From Clostridia bacterium UC5.1-1E11 (lineage in GTDB: Bacteria; Bacillota; Clostridia; Oscillospirales; Acutalibacteraceae): a stretch of 64,000 nucleotides of DNA. Below are positions 11,276-20,415 of this stretch, piece after piece; position 1 is the first letter of the stretch, and each line of letters opens with the position of its first letter. The notes beneath the pieces were generated by a model. That model made no database searches. It saw only the letters and a list, made by a program, of their open reading frames with translations, and was not told where the DNA came from. Made by a program: the position numbers and the translations under genes. The DNA lies in contig BCAA01000007.1 in assembly GCA_001305115.1 (NCBI GenBank), forward strand, positions 1 to 64,000. The letters run 5' to 3'.

Positions 11276-13542
11276 ATGAGTCAAAAACCATTATCTTATC
11301 GAGGAATTAGCTTTTATAAGTTGATGGGTGCCTTTTTTGTCGTAGTATTTTTATTCGCCGTATTGACAGTGGGATTGACTCTACATTTTATGAACCAAAA
11401 CAATCAGGCAACAGAAACTTCCTATGCAGAAATGGCCAACAAAGTATTGCAGTCCGCCCCTTCCATGGTTGCAGGTTACTATCAGATTGCAGATCTCATT
11501 GCAGATATTCCAGAAATTGGACAACTCTCCTGTGCCGATACGTTTCCCATAGAGGCTCAGGAAGCAAAACAATTTTGGAATCACTTCGATTCTGTCTATC
11601 ACTCTACTATGTCAGGAGCCGGAAATGTAGCCTGCTTATATTTCCAGAAAAGCAACCATACGATGGGGCTCGGAAGCTACAGCAATGATCCATATCTCAG
11701 CGGTGAGATGACCGGTGATTTTGGCCTGACCGAGGAGCAATGGCAATATCTTATTACTGCTGGAACACAAACGCGTGCCTTTTGTTTAAAAACCGATCAA
11801 ATGTCCTTTGGACGACTGATGCTCTCCAAAGAAATCTATCCAAACGTTGTTCTGTTGGCTGGAATTACGGACTTCAATCTGCAAAATACACTCCAAAATT
11901 TCTACCTTCCGCCTAATTCACAGGCCATCCTTCTCACCAGCGATGATCGTTTTATTTCTTCTACAAAAGAGCAAAATCCTCTCGATGGATATCTGTCGTT
12001 TACACAGATTTCTAGTATGGCAGACTCCAAGACCATTGACGTGAGTGAATCTCCTTATTTTCTGTTTCACACCCCGTTCGCCGAGGGTAGCGTCGAGCAA
12101 ATTGTTCTCATCCCCAATACGATTCAAGACGGCCAATTGCAGATGATTCTCAATGTTGTTCTGTTTGCTCTTTTTAGTTGGCTCGTTGCAGGTGGAATCT
12201 TTTCGTACTTATTTGCTTCTCGTTTTTACCGGCCCATTGGGAAATTGGTACATGATCTTCCTGTACAGGACATCGACAAAAACGACCCGCATGAGTTCCA
12301 AGTGGTTTCTACCGCAGTCCAAAAATTGTATCAACAGGCACAAAATTACGAGCAGCAGTTGAACCAGCAAAATCATCTGCTCGCAGATAGTCTGCTCCTT
12401 CGGTTGCTACAGGGAGAACTTTCTTTTTCCGACGAAGTAGAGAGTGCGTTCTCTCATGTAGGTTTTACACTGACATCGCCTTTTGTCATATTGATGGCTC
12501 AACCGGAACTTTCCGAGGTGTTGGACTCTTCTAAGAGTGTCCCTTCTTTGGATACATTGCAAGAAATCTTATCCAATTTTTTGGCAGAATCCGATTATTC
12601 CTGTTATTTAACAGAATATCGGGGACTTCTGATCGGTCCAGTATGTCCCCCCTTGGGAAGTGAGTCTTCTATAGAATTGGTTTTACGCAAGCTCCAGGAA
12701 CACATCCACTCTTCTCTGGATGTACCTCTCTCAATGGTATTAAGCGAGATACATATATCCCATGCAGAGTTCTTCGACGCCTATCGGGAGGCCTCTGAAA
12801 CTTGGGAATACAACCTCTTGATTGGTGAGGCAGGAACTGTCCGACAATTTCAATCTTCTCATCGTTTGTCTGAGTACGATTCCTCCAGTGTCTTTTGAAC
12901 AACATGCGTAAGTTGGAAAACTGCCTTCAAGCTGAAAACGATCAGGAAGCGATTTCCTGTATACGGCATATTTTCCAGACTTTATCTGCTGGTACTCCTG
13001 ATGCTGCTCCCTCCATCCAAAGGCGATTACATTACCTGTTCGATACGGTTCGTCTATACCTTTGTGAACGAGATGAATCATCATCTCTCTCGAAACGAAA
13101 GGACATTACCCCTAAAAAAGGGCAGAACTTAGACGATCTCTGCGAAGAGCTTTGTGATGCATTGCATGCAATACAAAAAGCTGAAGAAGATGATCCTCTA
13201 AAAAAACGCAAAATTCACCAAATCACGCAGTATATACAGGAGAATTATCAGGACCCAAATCTTTCGGCAGGAGCAATTGCTGAACAATTTCACATCAGCC
13301 TTCCCTGGCTTTCCAACCTTTTCAAGCGGGAACTGCACATCAATTTTTTAGATTACCTCCACCGCTATCGTATTAAAAAGGCAAAAGATTTGATCCTTCA
13401 AACCAAATATAATATTGGCGACATCGCAGAAATGGTAGGGTACACCAATGCGGTGACAATGACGCGGGCTTTCAAGCGCTATGAAGGAATCACACCAAGT
13501 TGGTATCGTCAGAACCCGCCAGTAGGGCAAAAAAGAATTTAA
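11276..13542 (+). CDS. Membrane-anchored AraC-family sensor-regulator; one frameshift
   Basis: Single protein of 755 residues after correction. An N-terminal transmembrane helix (about 18-40), an extracellular sensing region of about 250 residues, a second transmembrane helix (about 290-315) and a cytoplasmic linker lead to an AraC/XylS DNA-binding domain at the C-terminus. That domain has two helix-turn-helix units (SAGAIAEQFHISLPWLSNLFK and NIGDIAEMVGYTNAVTMTRAF). This is the YesS-like architecture, which senses an outside sugar and acts directly on DNA. ATG 11276 follows GGGAGAGGG. The frame breaks at TTTT 12893-12896, where five T would continue it; the two parts overlap by TTGA. Two coupled genes are possible, but the fused layout is usual for the family. 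Most likely target: the adjacent GH3 gene. Confidence 0.85.
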
Positions 13543-13756
13543 AAAGAATCCGAGATGAATTATATCCATACCGAGGTTGTCCATCCCCAGCATGGAGAAG
13601 AACCTATAAAACCTCAAAATTTATTTCTATAGAAAAGTTCTCTCAATAAAATAAACACTTCTAGAAATAAAATGGAGAGAGATGATTCATTCCTCTACCA
13701 CTACAACCAGTGTGCTTTTTAAGTTTAGACCAAGAGACAATGAATAGAATCCTCTT

Positions 13757-13805
13757 ACAATAAAACTGTGCAGCCATCTTTCAGATGGCTGCACAGTTTT
13801 ATTGT
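13757..13805. terminator. Strong bidirectional terminator
   Basis: A perfect 23-bp stem (ACAATAAAACTGTGCAGCCA and onward, with its complement) closed by a TTC loop, and T-rich on both sides. It ends the AraC-sensor transcript. Nothing else is seen from 13543 to 14085. Confidence 0.9.
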
Positions 13806-14100
13806 ACACAGTGTTTCGTCTATAAGTGTCTTTTTTCTTCGATTCCTCTATTATAAGCATTATTTTAAAGTCGTGCTCGTTTTCTTCATCTATCCGATTT
13901 CTCTTCTTCTCGAAAACTGGTAAAAGTCTCCTCGCAAAACAAACCGCGGTTCGCTCCCCTTCTGTTTCTTTTGAAATATTCCAGTAGCAAAAAGAATCGC
14001 CTGCCATAAACTGTTAGGGAGAAACAAGGTTGTGCGTGCGTCTGAAACGCCGCGCGCCGGGTTCTTTTCCCGACTTTTCAGATGTAAGGAGGATTTTACT

Positions 14101-14205
14101 ATGGATGAGAACAATTGCAATTCCACGCCGCAGGAGCCAAGCGGGAATTTCAAAGAAGCGGTATGTATCGACGCCATGCGCATCTATGACAGTTGTAGTG
14201 AATAA
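14101..14205 (+). CDS. 5' part of a conserved cysteine-rich gene interrupted by an 11.5-kb element
   Basis: ATG 14101 follows AAGGAGG at 14086-14092. It encodes 33 native codons ending in CIDAMRIYDSCS, then runs into GAA TAA contributed by the element. The continuation, beginning DKDCLEDLRVYF, is found in frame at 25702. After excision the joined codons read AGT GAT AAA and the protein has 276 residues. The family is known to me only as an uncharacterised Clostridia-type protein. A coat or sporulation role is suggested by its Cys richness and the skin-like interruption, but this is inference. While the element is integrated only a 34-codon peptide is made. Confidence 0.9.
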   Translation: MDENNCNSTPQEPSGNFKEAVCIDAMRIYDSCSE

Positions 14206-14226
14206 CACTATTCATTCTATAAATAT
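14188..14226. other. attL junction of the intervening element
   Basis: The core TGA is at 14199-14201. On the host side, GACAGT (14188-14193) is one arm of the reconstructed attB dyad. On the element side, TTCTATAAATAT (14215-14226) is one arm of the reconstructed attP dyad. Confidence 0.85.
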
Positions 14227-14773
14227 CAATTTATTTGCAGATGATTTCATCAATCTATACACCACATATTACAATCCGGCGAAACGTTGGGTCCTCACCC
14301 AACTAAAGGACCCCTACGATGCGGACGACGTTGTGATGGAAGCCTTCAACTGGATCATTGAAAATAGTATCGACATCTTTTCATCCGCGCAGAAATCCGA
14401 TCAAGAATACTTATCAAACGTTGTATATAGTTCTGTTCGCCGCATATCTCGAAAATATATTCGGTGTCTTCAGATGAAGAAAAAAAGGATAGATTCTACT
14501 TCTGACCTTGACAGCATTTTAGCTTATAGCATATTCACTCAGGAAACCTACATTGAAGTTGACACCATAGAGCAAAAACTAAAAAAACTTCCTAACAAAT
14601 ATCGAAGGGTGATGAAATACTATATTTATGGTTACTCTACGAAACAAATTGCACAGCTATTACAAACCACTCCAGAAAATATACGTAAAATAGAACATCG
14701 TGCATGTCAAAAACTAAGACTGTACGAATCTAATAATTTACATATTTTGCCTAAATCTTCTAATATCTTTTGA
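14198..14773 (+). CDS. Sigma-70-family (ECF-like) factor of the element; start codon lies across attL
   Basis: About 191 residues. Region 2 is visible as DDFINLYTTYYNPAKRW through DADDVVMEAFNWI; region 4 as LPNKYRRVMKYYIYGYSTKQI followed by a helix-turn-helix. In the integrated form the first codon of the native frame is GTG 14198-14200 (ATG 14186 is also in frame), lying inside the interrupted host gene in a different frame. In the reconstructed circle this codon becomes ATG, 8 nt behind AGAAAGG and about 31 nt downstream of the recombinase stop. It may direct transcription of element or host genes; target unknown. Confidence 0.8.
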   Translation: MNNTIHSININLFADDFINLYTTYYNPAKRWVLTQLKDPYDADDVVMEAFNWIIENSIDIFSSAQKSDQEYLSNVVYSSVRRISRKYIRCLQMKKKRIDSTSDLDSILAYSIFTQETYIEVDTIEQKLKKLPNKYRRVMKYYIYGYSTKQIAQLLQTTPENIRKIEHRACQKLRLYESNNLHILPKSSNIF

Positions 14774-14841
14774 CAAGTTGAGGAAGATTTATGGATTTTA
14801 AAAATTTATTCGAATATTCTTCTTTTAAAGGAGGAATATTC

Positions 14842-15078
14842 ATGTCATTTAAAACACACTTTGCAAGCGACATTTATCACATTCGTACAGACAAGCTAAA
14901 ACTGACACAACAGCAAGTTGCAGATGCCGTATCCATCTCTCTGCGTGAATACCAAAAGATCGAAAAAGGAGAAATTGCCCCCGGTTCTGAAATCTTTCTG
15001 CGTCTTGTCTTTTTCTTAGGGGTAGACATTGAACGTTATAGGCAGGACTTATTAAGTCAGACTTCAGATACGTTATAA
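14842..15078 (+). CDS. XRE-family helix-turn-helix regulator
   Basis: 78 residues beginning MSFKTHFASDIYHIR at ATG 14842, with AAAGGAGG 7 nt upstream. It is one HTH_3 domain (LTQQQVADAVSISLREYQKIEKG) with a short tail. It lies 68 bp after the sigma-like gene on the same strand, so the two probably form a control operon of the element. It could be the repressor or a partner regulator; which genes it binds cannot be told from sequence. Confidence 0.8.
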   Translation: MSFKTHFASDIYHIRTDKLKLTQQQVADAVSISLREYQKIEKGEIAPGSEIFLRLVFFLGVDIERYRQDLLSQTSDTL

Positions 15079-15095
15079 TTGCGCCTGCTGCCCGG

Positions 15096-15401
15096 CTACA
15101 ATGTTGTAAGCGGTGCGGGATAATTTTTAATTAACATTCCAATAGTTCGTTCTGTGATGTCGTCTATCGTGGCCGTAAACGCCCTTCCGGTTTCCGCTGT
15201 TGTAACAATGGGGACTGCCGCACCTGCCTGCAGGGTCCCTGTCACAAACCCGTCTTTGGTAATTACCCCTTTCCCTTCTACAATGTCTGCGGCAATTACG
15301 TCTGCCTGCGTCTGCGCGGTCTGTCATCCCTCTATGGTAGTATCTACCTCCTCGCTGGTGTATGCTAATAAATACGATTCCGTCGCCAATAGACTACACA
15401 T
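15096..15401 (-). pseudogene. Remnant of a small phage-type protein with an in-frame TGA
   Basis: From ATG 15401 (after GGAAGG) the frame reads MCSLLATESYLLAYTSEEVD, meets TGA at 15324-15326, then continues as ADVIAADIVEGKGVITKDG to TAG at 15096. The two halves form one plausible 100-residue protein. I do not recognise the family; its position next to the tape-measure remnant suggests a virion component. Confidence 0.5.
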
Positions 15402-15520
15402 GTTCCTTCCACATGATGGAAACGTTTTTTCGTTACGTTCGCATTGTCTGCAAGAATAGAATTTTCATTCTTAAGGCGCTCCGTCGCCGACGAAATTGCC
15501 TATTCCATCGTTAAAGATGC

Positions 15521-15860
15521 TTGCTAGCCAAAAGTTGCTGTATCTTGCATGGATACGAAGCCATCTTTTATGTAATTCTCAATAAACGACTGTGTCTGTG
15601 AAAAGCTGTAGCCTTGCCTATCCATAGTCCTTTGTAGTCCCAACATAGCACTGGACAGGTCAGATGTAACTTTTACAGATTCCCTACCAAAATTAACAAA
15701 GGTCCCCACGCTGAACGCTACGGCAACTGTATTACTGATACTGGATATGGCAACCTATCATTCGCCTTTAAGCTCAGATAACCCCTTTTTAAAACCGCTG
15801 TTGTCTAATTCTGTGTCAATAATTACTTTTCTGTCTGTCAACCCGTCACCTCTGAACTAA
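15521..15860 (-). pseudogene. 5' fragment of a phage tail tape-measure gene
   Basis: The frame reads TDRKVIIDTELDNSGFKKGL, hits a stop, then continues GTFVNFGRESVKVTSDLSSA and SFSQTQSFIENYIKDGF. This is the typical N-terminus of tape-measure proteins. Only about 110 of the usual many hundred residues remain. Gp15, normally just upstream of tape measure in phages, is at 18.4-18.9 kb on the same strand, so about 2.5 kb of other DNA now separates them. Confidence 0.6.
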
Positions 15861-15910
15861 AAATGTGCATAAGAAAACCGCCCCCTGATGGAGTGCGGTT
15901 CATTATCTCG

Positions 15911-16171
15911 TTATTCGTAATGTGTCCACATGCTGTAGATTGCTACTACTTGTTCTTCTTCATACACTTTATACACCAGTCGGTGTTGTGCATTGATTCG
16001 GCGAGAATAAAATCCATTTAAATCGCCCACCAGTTTTTCATATGGAGGGGGATTCTGCCATGGATTCTTTTTCATCACACCGACCAGGGACTGTGCTTTC
16101 TTGGATAGTCCACTCTGTTTCAGTTTTTGTAAATCTTTTTGCGCGCGTTTTGATAACTTTACTACATACAT
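15911..16171 (-). CDS. RelE/YoeB-type mRNA interferase toxin
   Basis: 86 residues beginning MYVVKLSKRAQKDLQKLKQS, the usual start of Txe/YoeB toxins; it ends with RLVYKVYEEEQVVAIYSMWTHY, containing the conserved basic and His/Tyr residues of the ribosome-dependent nuclease. ATG 16171 has GGAG 8 nt upstream; a GTG at 16180 is also possible and would sit only 1 nt from the antitoxin stop. It is paired with the antitoxin directly upstream. The frame is intact, so it is probably functional and may stabilise the element. Confidence 0.9.
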   Translation of the reverse strand: MYVVKLSKRAQKDLQKLKQSGLSKKAQSLVGVMKKNPWQNPPPYEKLVGDLNGFYSRRINAQHRLVYKVYEEEQVVAIYSMWTHYE

Positions 16172-16173
16172 AT

Positions 16174-16422
16174 TTACCACTCCAGATCATCGGCATTCAC
16201 CATTTCATCAAGCGGCTGTTCTGCCTCTGATAAAATTGCCTTTGTCAAGCCAGGAACCGATGTAATCTGTAATGTAGCCATTAAGCTATTATATTCCTCT
16301 TCGCTCATAATGACGGCGTTCCCTTTTCTGGTATTTACATTGATTACATCATTATAAGTGATCGCTTGGTCGATATATTCAAACAGGTTCTTTCGCAAAT
16401 TGGTAATGTTTGTATTGGTCAT
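16174..16422 (-). CDS. YefM/Phd-family antitoxin
   Basis: 82 residues: MTNTNITNLRKNLFEYIDQA, then NVNTRKGNAVIMSEEEYNSL, the Phd/YefM DNA-binding fold, with an acidic toxin-binding tail. ATG 16422 follows GGAGG. It is cotranscribed with and precedes the toxin, the usual order, and should neutralise it and repress the operon. Both genes are in the leftward orientation of the phage remnants. Confidence 0.9.
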   Translation of the reverse strand: MTNTNITNLRKNLFEYIDQAITYNDVINVNTRKGNAVIMSEEEYNSLMATLQITSVPGLTKAILSEAEQPLDEMVNADDLEW

Positions 16423-16523
16423 AACAAACTCCTCCTTTTTGCCAGTATATGTACATTATAGCGTACATATACTAAAAAACAAGAGATTTCTATTTGTTCT
16501 TGCCTCCCCTATCCCATACATTT

Positions 16524-16754
16524 ATTTCAACCTATTTGCCCGTAGAAAGAAAGATGCAAACTATGCGTCTGACATCCTTGGAAAATTGCAATTTCAACCC
16601 ACCTACCCGTAAAGAGCAAGACGCATGTGAGTTTTGGGCGGAAAACGCCGCAGGGATTTCAATCCACTTGCCTGTAAAGAGCAAGACCGTATTCATCAGT
16701 CCTTTCAAAATTTCATTATACGATTTCAATCCACTTGCCTGTAAAGAGCAAGAC
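16524..16754 (-). CRISPR. Orphan CRISPR mini-array, type I-C-like repeats (4 repeats, 3 spacers)
   Basis: 32-bp repeats at 16524, 16591, 16656 and 16723, with spacers of 35, 33 and 35 bp. On the minus strand the repeat starts GTCTTGCTC and ends GTGGATTGAAAT, the ending typical of type I-C repeats, with a CTTGC/GCAAG stem. Relative to the two identical right-hand copies, the others differ at 4 and then 8 positions moving left. Degeneration toward the left means the leader is on the right and transcription goes left. No cas gene is present in the window. Confidence 0.85.
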
Positions 16755-16802
16755 AGCAAATAGTAACAATTCTATGGTGCTACACTTATGCAATACTACT
16801 GA

Positions 16803-16935
16803 TTATCTGCCTTTCCCCTCCTTCCACATATGGATATTCAGCGCGATATTACCAATCGCGACATCGATTTCTCCGCGTATTCCGTCAGTTAAATATGTTT
16901 GCTTGGACTTCGCACATTTCAATCCTTTTTGTGGC
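16803..16935 (-). pseudogene. Short coding remnant of unknown family
   Basis: An open stretch reads LKCAKSKQTYLTDGIRGEID and ends in WKEGKGR before TAA at 16803. There is no start or ribosome binding site; upstream frames are closed. It lies at the presumed leader end of the CRISPR array, so the leader may overlap it. 16936-17094 shows nothing. Confidence 0.25.
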
Positions 16936-17094
16936 TATACTAATGCCATGATCTATGTGCAGAGTTTTGACTGCACACCATACAGCCACAATGCGATTTC
17001 TACACCACTATGGTATACATACATGAACGTTTCATCATCATAATACTGTCTATATTTTTGTTCAAATTCCGCTTTCAGGTTTAACCCCATCCCA

Positions 17095-17507
17095 TTAAAA
17101 TCCTAAATAGGCAGGGGGATATAACCATCTTCTCTGACGCTTGTCTGGTGGGCATAGTCGCAGAAAATCCTCTTTCGGTAAGATTGGCTGATCGTTGTAA
17201 TACATGACTTGAACGGGTATAGAATCCTTCAAGATTTCTTCCATTTCATAGAACCAGTTAATATATGCCTCTATGAATAAAATTCCTTTTTTATCTGTGA
17301 ACTTGTGGGCGATCAGCTCACAGGTTTTTTAGTGACTTGGTTATATGACAACATACGTCCGGTAGAATCTTTATAGGTGCTCTCTTGAAAAAAGTCACTG
17401 AATCCAAAATTGGATTCAGTCAAAATCGCCCTATAGGAATCCATGTCACGCAATAAATGCCCATGAGTTTTCCCTATCATCTGTGCCGCCTCTCGACTAT
17501 CGAGCAC
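17095..17507 (-). pseudogene. Rha-type phage regulatory protein, frameshifted
   Basis: The first part reads LDSREAAQMIGKTHGHLLRD and NFGFSDFFQESTY, typical of the Rha/pRha family that disturbs infection or lysogeny control. After TKK the frame breaks at a six-base homopolymer (17325-17330); adding one A continues it as CELIAHKFTDKKGILFIEAY to TAA at 17095. The start is unclear: GTG 17507 lacks a good ribosome binding site and the frame is open further upstream. Confidence 0.65.
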
Positions 17508-17569
17508 TAGCGTTGATTCTGACAGATTCCGGATAGTATAGCAAGAGATTACACTAATAGTAATAACGT

Positions 17570-17776
17570 TTATGCTTGGTCGTACGGCGTTATTGCTATT
17601 TTTTGTGCTTTTGCATACATCAAATCAATGCCTTGCTTAATTACCTCCGCTTTTGTCAATCCGAAAACCTTGCAAGAGTAATCAATTTTACTTTGGTTAT
17701 TATCAGAAATTCGGATTTCCATACGTGATCGTTTAAGATCAACTGTTAGTCTTCCTGTTCTCGGGGATATTTTCAA
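17570..17776 (-). CDS. Small ribbon-helix-helix-type protein
   Basis: Up to 68 residues. The core SRMEIRISDNNQSKIDYSCK then FGLTKAEVIKQGIDLMY matches the strand-helix-helix pattern of Arc/CopG DNA-binding proteins. The TTG at 17776 overlaps a GGGAG, so the true start may be the ATG of MEIRIS about 55 bp further in. Probably an element-encoded repressor or an antitoxin; no partner gene is evident. Confidence 0.5.
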   Translation of the reverse strand: MKISPRTGRLTVDLKRSRMEIRISDNNQSKIDYSCKVFGLTKAEVIKQGIDLMYAKAQKIAITPYDQA

Positions 17777-17921
17777 CTCCCTCTATTTTGTCCGTACTTA
17801 AATGATGTATTATGTATGTTTAAAAGTCAAGAGGATTAGGAAAATTTTCTTTTTCTCTTGCAGAATTTGTCGAAAAGCATTATAATATGAACAAATAGTG
17901 AACTATCGGGGAGGGAGATTT

Positions 17922-18346
17922 ATGAAGTGTCCAAAATGTGGGGCGGAAACAGAAAACGGAAAATTTTGTTTGAACTGTGGAGCTGCTATCACAACATCGC
18001 AAACTGCTAATATTGCAACACCAACTAATAACAACATATCATCCAATCAAATTCAGCAGCAATTAGATATACAACGTGAACAATTGCGTATACAACAAGC
18101 TCAACTAAATTTGCAAGTGCAAAACGAGGCAAAAAAATAATCTGTCCACGATGCCGCAGTAATAATGTAACTGTACAAGCTGTCGCTGAACAAAAAAAGC
18201 GTGGTTGTTTAATGTCCATCGTATGGATTGTTTTAGCTTGCTGTACATTAGGATTAATTATTTTAATACCTCTTTTGACACGCAAGGGTAGCAAGACCAA
18301 AACATATGCTATTTGTCAATCTTGTGGACATCGATGGAAAGTATAA
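17922..18346 (+). CDS. Double zinc-ribbon membrane protein; one frameshift
   Basis: 141 residues after correction. ATG 17922 has GGGAGGGAG just upstream. Zinc ribbon CPKCGAETENGKFCLNCG, a Gln-rich coiled segment of about 50 residues, a second ribbon half CPRCRSNN, a transmembrane helix (IVWIVLACCTLGLIILIPLL) and a final CQSCGHRW. The frame breaks at seven A (18131-18137); eight A restore it to TAA at 18344-18346. It is oriented against the neighbouring phage genes and probably serves the host or element, not the virion. Function unknown; zinc-ribbon/TM proteins of this form are common in Firmicutes. Confidence 0.75.
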
Positions 18347-18353
18347 ATAGTCT

Positions 18354-18381
18354 CCGCGCCCTCCATAGGGGCGCGGTTTTT
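18354..18381 (+). terminator. Terminator of the zinc-ribbon gene
   Basis: Stem CCGCGCCC/GGGCGCGG with a 7-nt loop followed by TTTTTATT, 8 bp beyond the stop codon. It abuts the stop of the convergent Gp15 gene. Confidence 0.85.
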
Positions 18382-18946
18382 ATTCTCCTAATAACTTTTT
18401 CAGGCGTTCCTGCTCGGCCAATTCTTCCGCTGTGTATCTCTGTTTCAAGTTCACTTGTCGCTTGTGATCCCGGTAAAATTCCTGTTCCCATTTCTCGAGT
18501 TTCTTCCCCCGGCGAAGCTTATCGCGGATGGAAACTACTGTGGAAAGCTGTCCTTCCCCTATAGCGTTGAACCACGCGATAAATGTCCACCAGTGGCAAA
18601 AGGGCAGGGCGCGCACTTCGCACCCTGCCACTTTATTTACATCCGCCACAATCATGTTGTGATCCTGTTCCCAATCAAGAAGTTTTGGCCGCGGGCGGGT
18701 GTCCGTCTCTTCTTCACCACAATTGATAAAGCGCATCATCCAAAAAATAGCCTTTTGATAATCCTTTCGCGGCATATCCGCAAACTCTTCATAGAAAAGC
18801 GCCATTGCGACGTATAGGCACGTTTGTTCACTCTCTTCCTGATTGCTCAGACAGGTAATACTATCAAGAATATCCCGGTAATCCGCATTGATTTGATACG
18901 TCTTACCGCCAATCTCCACAAATTCCGGTAAATCCCACCCGGCCAT
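18380..18946 (-). CDS. Gp15-family phage protein (tail assembly region)
   Basis: 188 residues, intact. It starts MAGWDLPEFVEIGGKTYQIN and contains the family core of helices with FYEEF, AIFWMMRFINCG, LLDWEQDHNMIVADVN and FIAWFNAIGEGQLSTVVSIR. In siphophages of Gram-positive bacteria this gene lies between the major tail protein and tape measure and is thought to act in tail assembly. Its intact frame contrasts with the decayed neighbours; the tape-measure fragment lies about 2.5 kb downstream on the same strand. Confidence 0.85.
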   Translation of the reverse strand: MAGWDLPEFVEIGGKTYQINADYRDILDSITCLSNQEESEQTCLYVAMALFYEEFADMPRKDYQKAIFWMMRFINCGEEETDTRPRPKLLDWEQDHNMIVADVNKVAGCEVRALPFCHWWTFIAWFNAIGEGQLSTVVSIRDKLRRGKKLEKWEQEFYRDHKRQVNLKQRYTAEELAEQERLKKLLGE

Positions 18947-19153
18947 TTCTTTGCGCGGCGCTGCTCTCGGTTGATCTTTACAGCAGTTGCCACTTTTGCG
19001 TTAGCATCGGACTGATGTTGACGAATGCTATCCTCAATGATAGGTTGTAATACGGCAAGTAGATTGGTTACAAAAGGAAGTACCTTTCAGAAAAGAACGT
19101 GAACTCATCCTTGTACTCACTCTCAATAGTTTAACTATATCACACTTTAAGTA

Positions 19154-19586
19154 TCAATTACGATCAACTCTTTCAATGCCTTTCCGTGAAGGGAACAAGT
19201 CCATTGATAGGTGTAGTTTCATGTGCACGGTTATTTGTTTCCACGTTTCTCCGAGTATGCGCCTGTCTAATACTTCTTTCAGAGTTCCGTCCTGAACCGT
19301 TTGAATCGCTTCTTCCACCCGCTGTTTGGTTTTCAATATCTCGTTAATTTTAGTGTTTATTTGCCCTTCTAAGGCGATAATTTTTACAAAAGCTTAATTC
19401 TATTTGATTCTCTCTTTCTCGGCCTCCTGTGGGCTCTTGAGATAAAACAAGCGTTACTTTGGTTGCCAACGCCCGCCATCGTGACAACTCCTCGCACAAA
19501 CGGTCAATCTCTCTATCCGCTTCTTTGTAGTGCTCTAAATATGCTTTTTTCTCCTGGCTTGTCAAAAGGCCTCTCTCCTCGCTCAT
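19154..19586 (-). pseudogene. DUF1492/RinA-like phage transcription regulator, frameshifted
   Basis: ATG 19586 with GGAGG upstream gives MSEERGLLTSQEKKAYLEHY and ADREIDRLCEELSRWRALAT, the N-terminus of phage DUF1492-type late regulators. After a frame change around 19400 it continues IALEGQINTKINEILKTKQR and LDRRILGETWKQITVHM, the sigma-region-4-like half. The tail is also altered. In intact phages it switches on late genes; here it cannot. Confidence 0.6.
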
Positions 19587-20290
19587 CGCTTCACATCCTC
19601 CCACATATAATCTAGGAATAACACCATCCCATTGAATTTCACACGACACGGGTGTAAATCTCCACCAGTCACATATTTTCGTCCATAAATTGCTTTCATA
19701 ATCGCGCCAGACGTCCCACGGCAGGAAGAAAAAGTGCTCTTTTATTCCAACGCATACCGCGGTAGCCGCACCCATTCCAGCGTGATCTTTAAGCGTAGCC
19801 ATCTGCTCTTGTGTCAGGACGTTCCAGTTCATCCGGTCTGTGGCCGTATATTTGGCCCCAAACTTGATAGTCCGGTGCCGCAGCGGCGGTGAACCTCCTA
19901 GTGAACATTCCCTCCCCATTCTTCTGCACCACACGAAACGGCTCCGGAAATTTATCAATCTTTGCGCGCCGCTGTGCCTTGTAATGTCTACATGCCATCT
20001 TGATTTCCTCTTCAAACACGTGCCCCGTGCATTATTCACTGTGTTTTGCCATACGCGGCGGACCTGCTGTGGATCGTGCTGCAATCTTCTTGTCTCTTCC
20101 TTTCTGGACAGCCGGTTGAATTTGAAGCATCCGATAAAATTGATAGGGGAAACGCCGTTCTCTACGGAATCCGGGTCTATGTAATAGCCTTTTATGGGTT
20201 TTGGTTCTTCTCGCCATTCCTTGGTGTTCACTTCTTCAACCTTTGTTCCTCCAATCGGTCCCCAATGATCCGACGACCAGCGTAATCCAG
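19587..20290 (-). pseudogene. Decayed phage DNA without a recognisable gene
   Basis: Overlapping frames are open on the minus strand. They carry gene-like phrases (MACRHYKAQRRAKIDKFPEP at 20019; EWREEPKPIKGYYIDPDSVE at about 20220; WWRFTPVSCEIQWDGVI at about 19640). No one frame runs through with a convincing start, so these are taken as remains of two or three small phage genes. Confidence 0.3.
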
Positions 20291-20415
20291 TGCAGAAATA
20301 AACAGTGACTATGCCGCAACGGGATTATCTTCATCGCAGGCCTTGAGCGCTTTCTCAACTGCGCTATTTATGATTTCCTGCAATTCCGACCGTTTCACTT
20401 TCCTTTCCCCCTCTC

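Noticed and set aside
12895-13542. A separate soluble AraC gene translationally coupled to the membrane sensor
   Set aside because: Possible because of the TTGA overlap, but the start would be a TTG without ribosome binding site, and the fused architecture is usual for this family; a missing T is simpler.
14005-14012. CATAAACT upstream of the interrupted gene, matching the -10 pattern CATANNNT of sporulation sigma-E/K
   Set aside because: No fitting -35 element (ATA or AC) is found at 14-17 bp, so a sporulation promoter is not supported by sequence alone.
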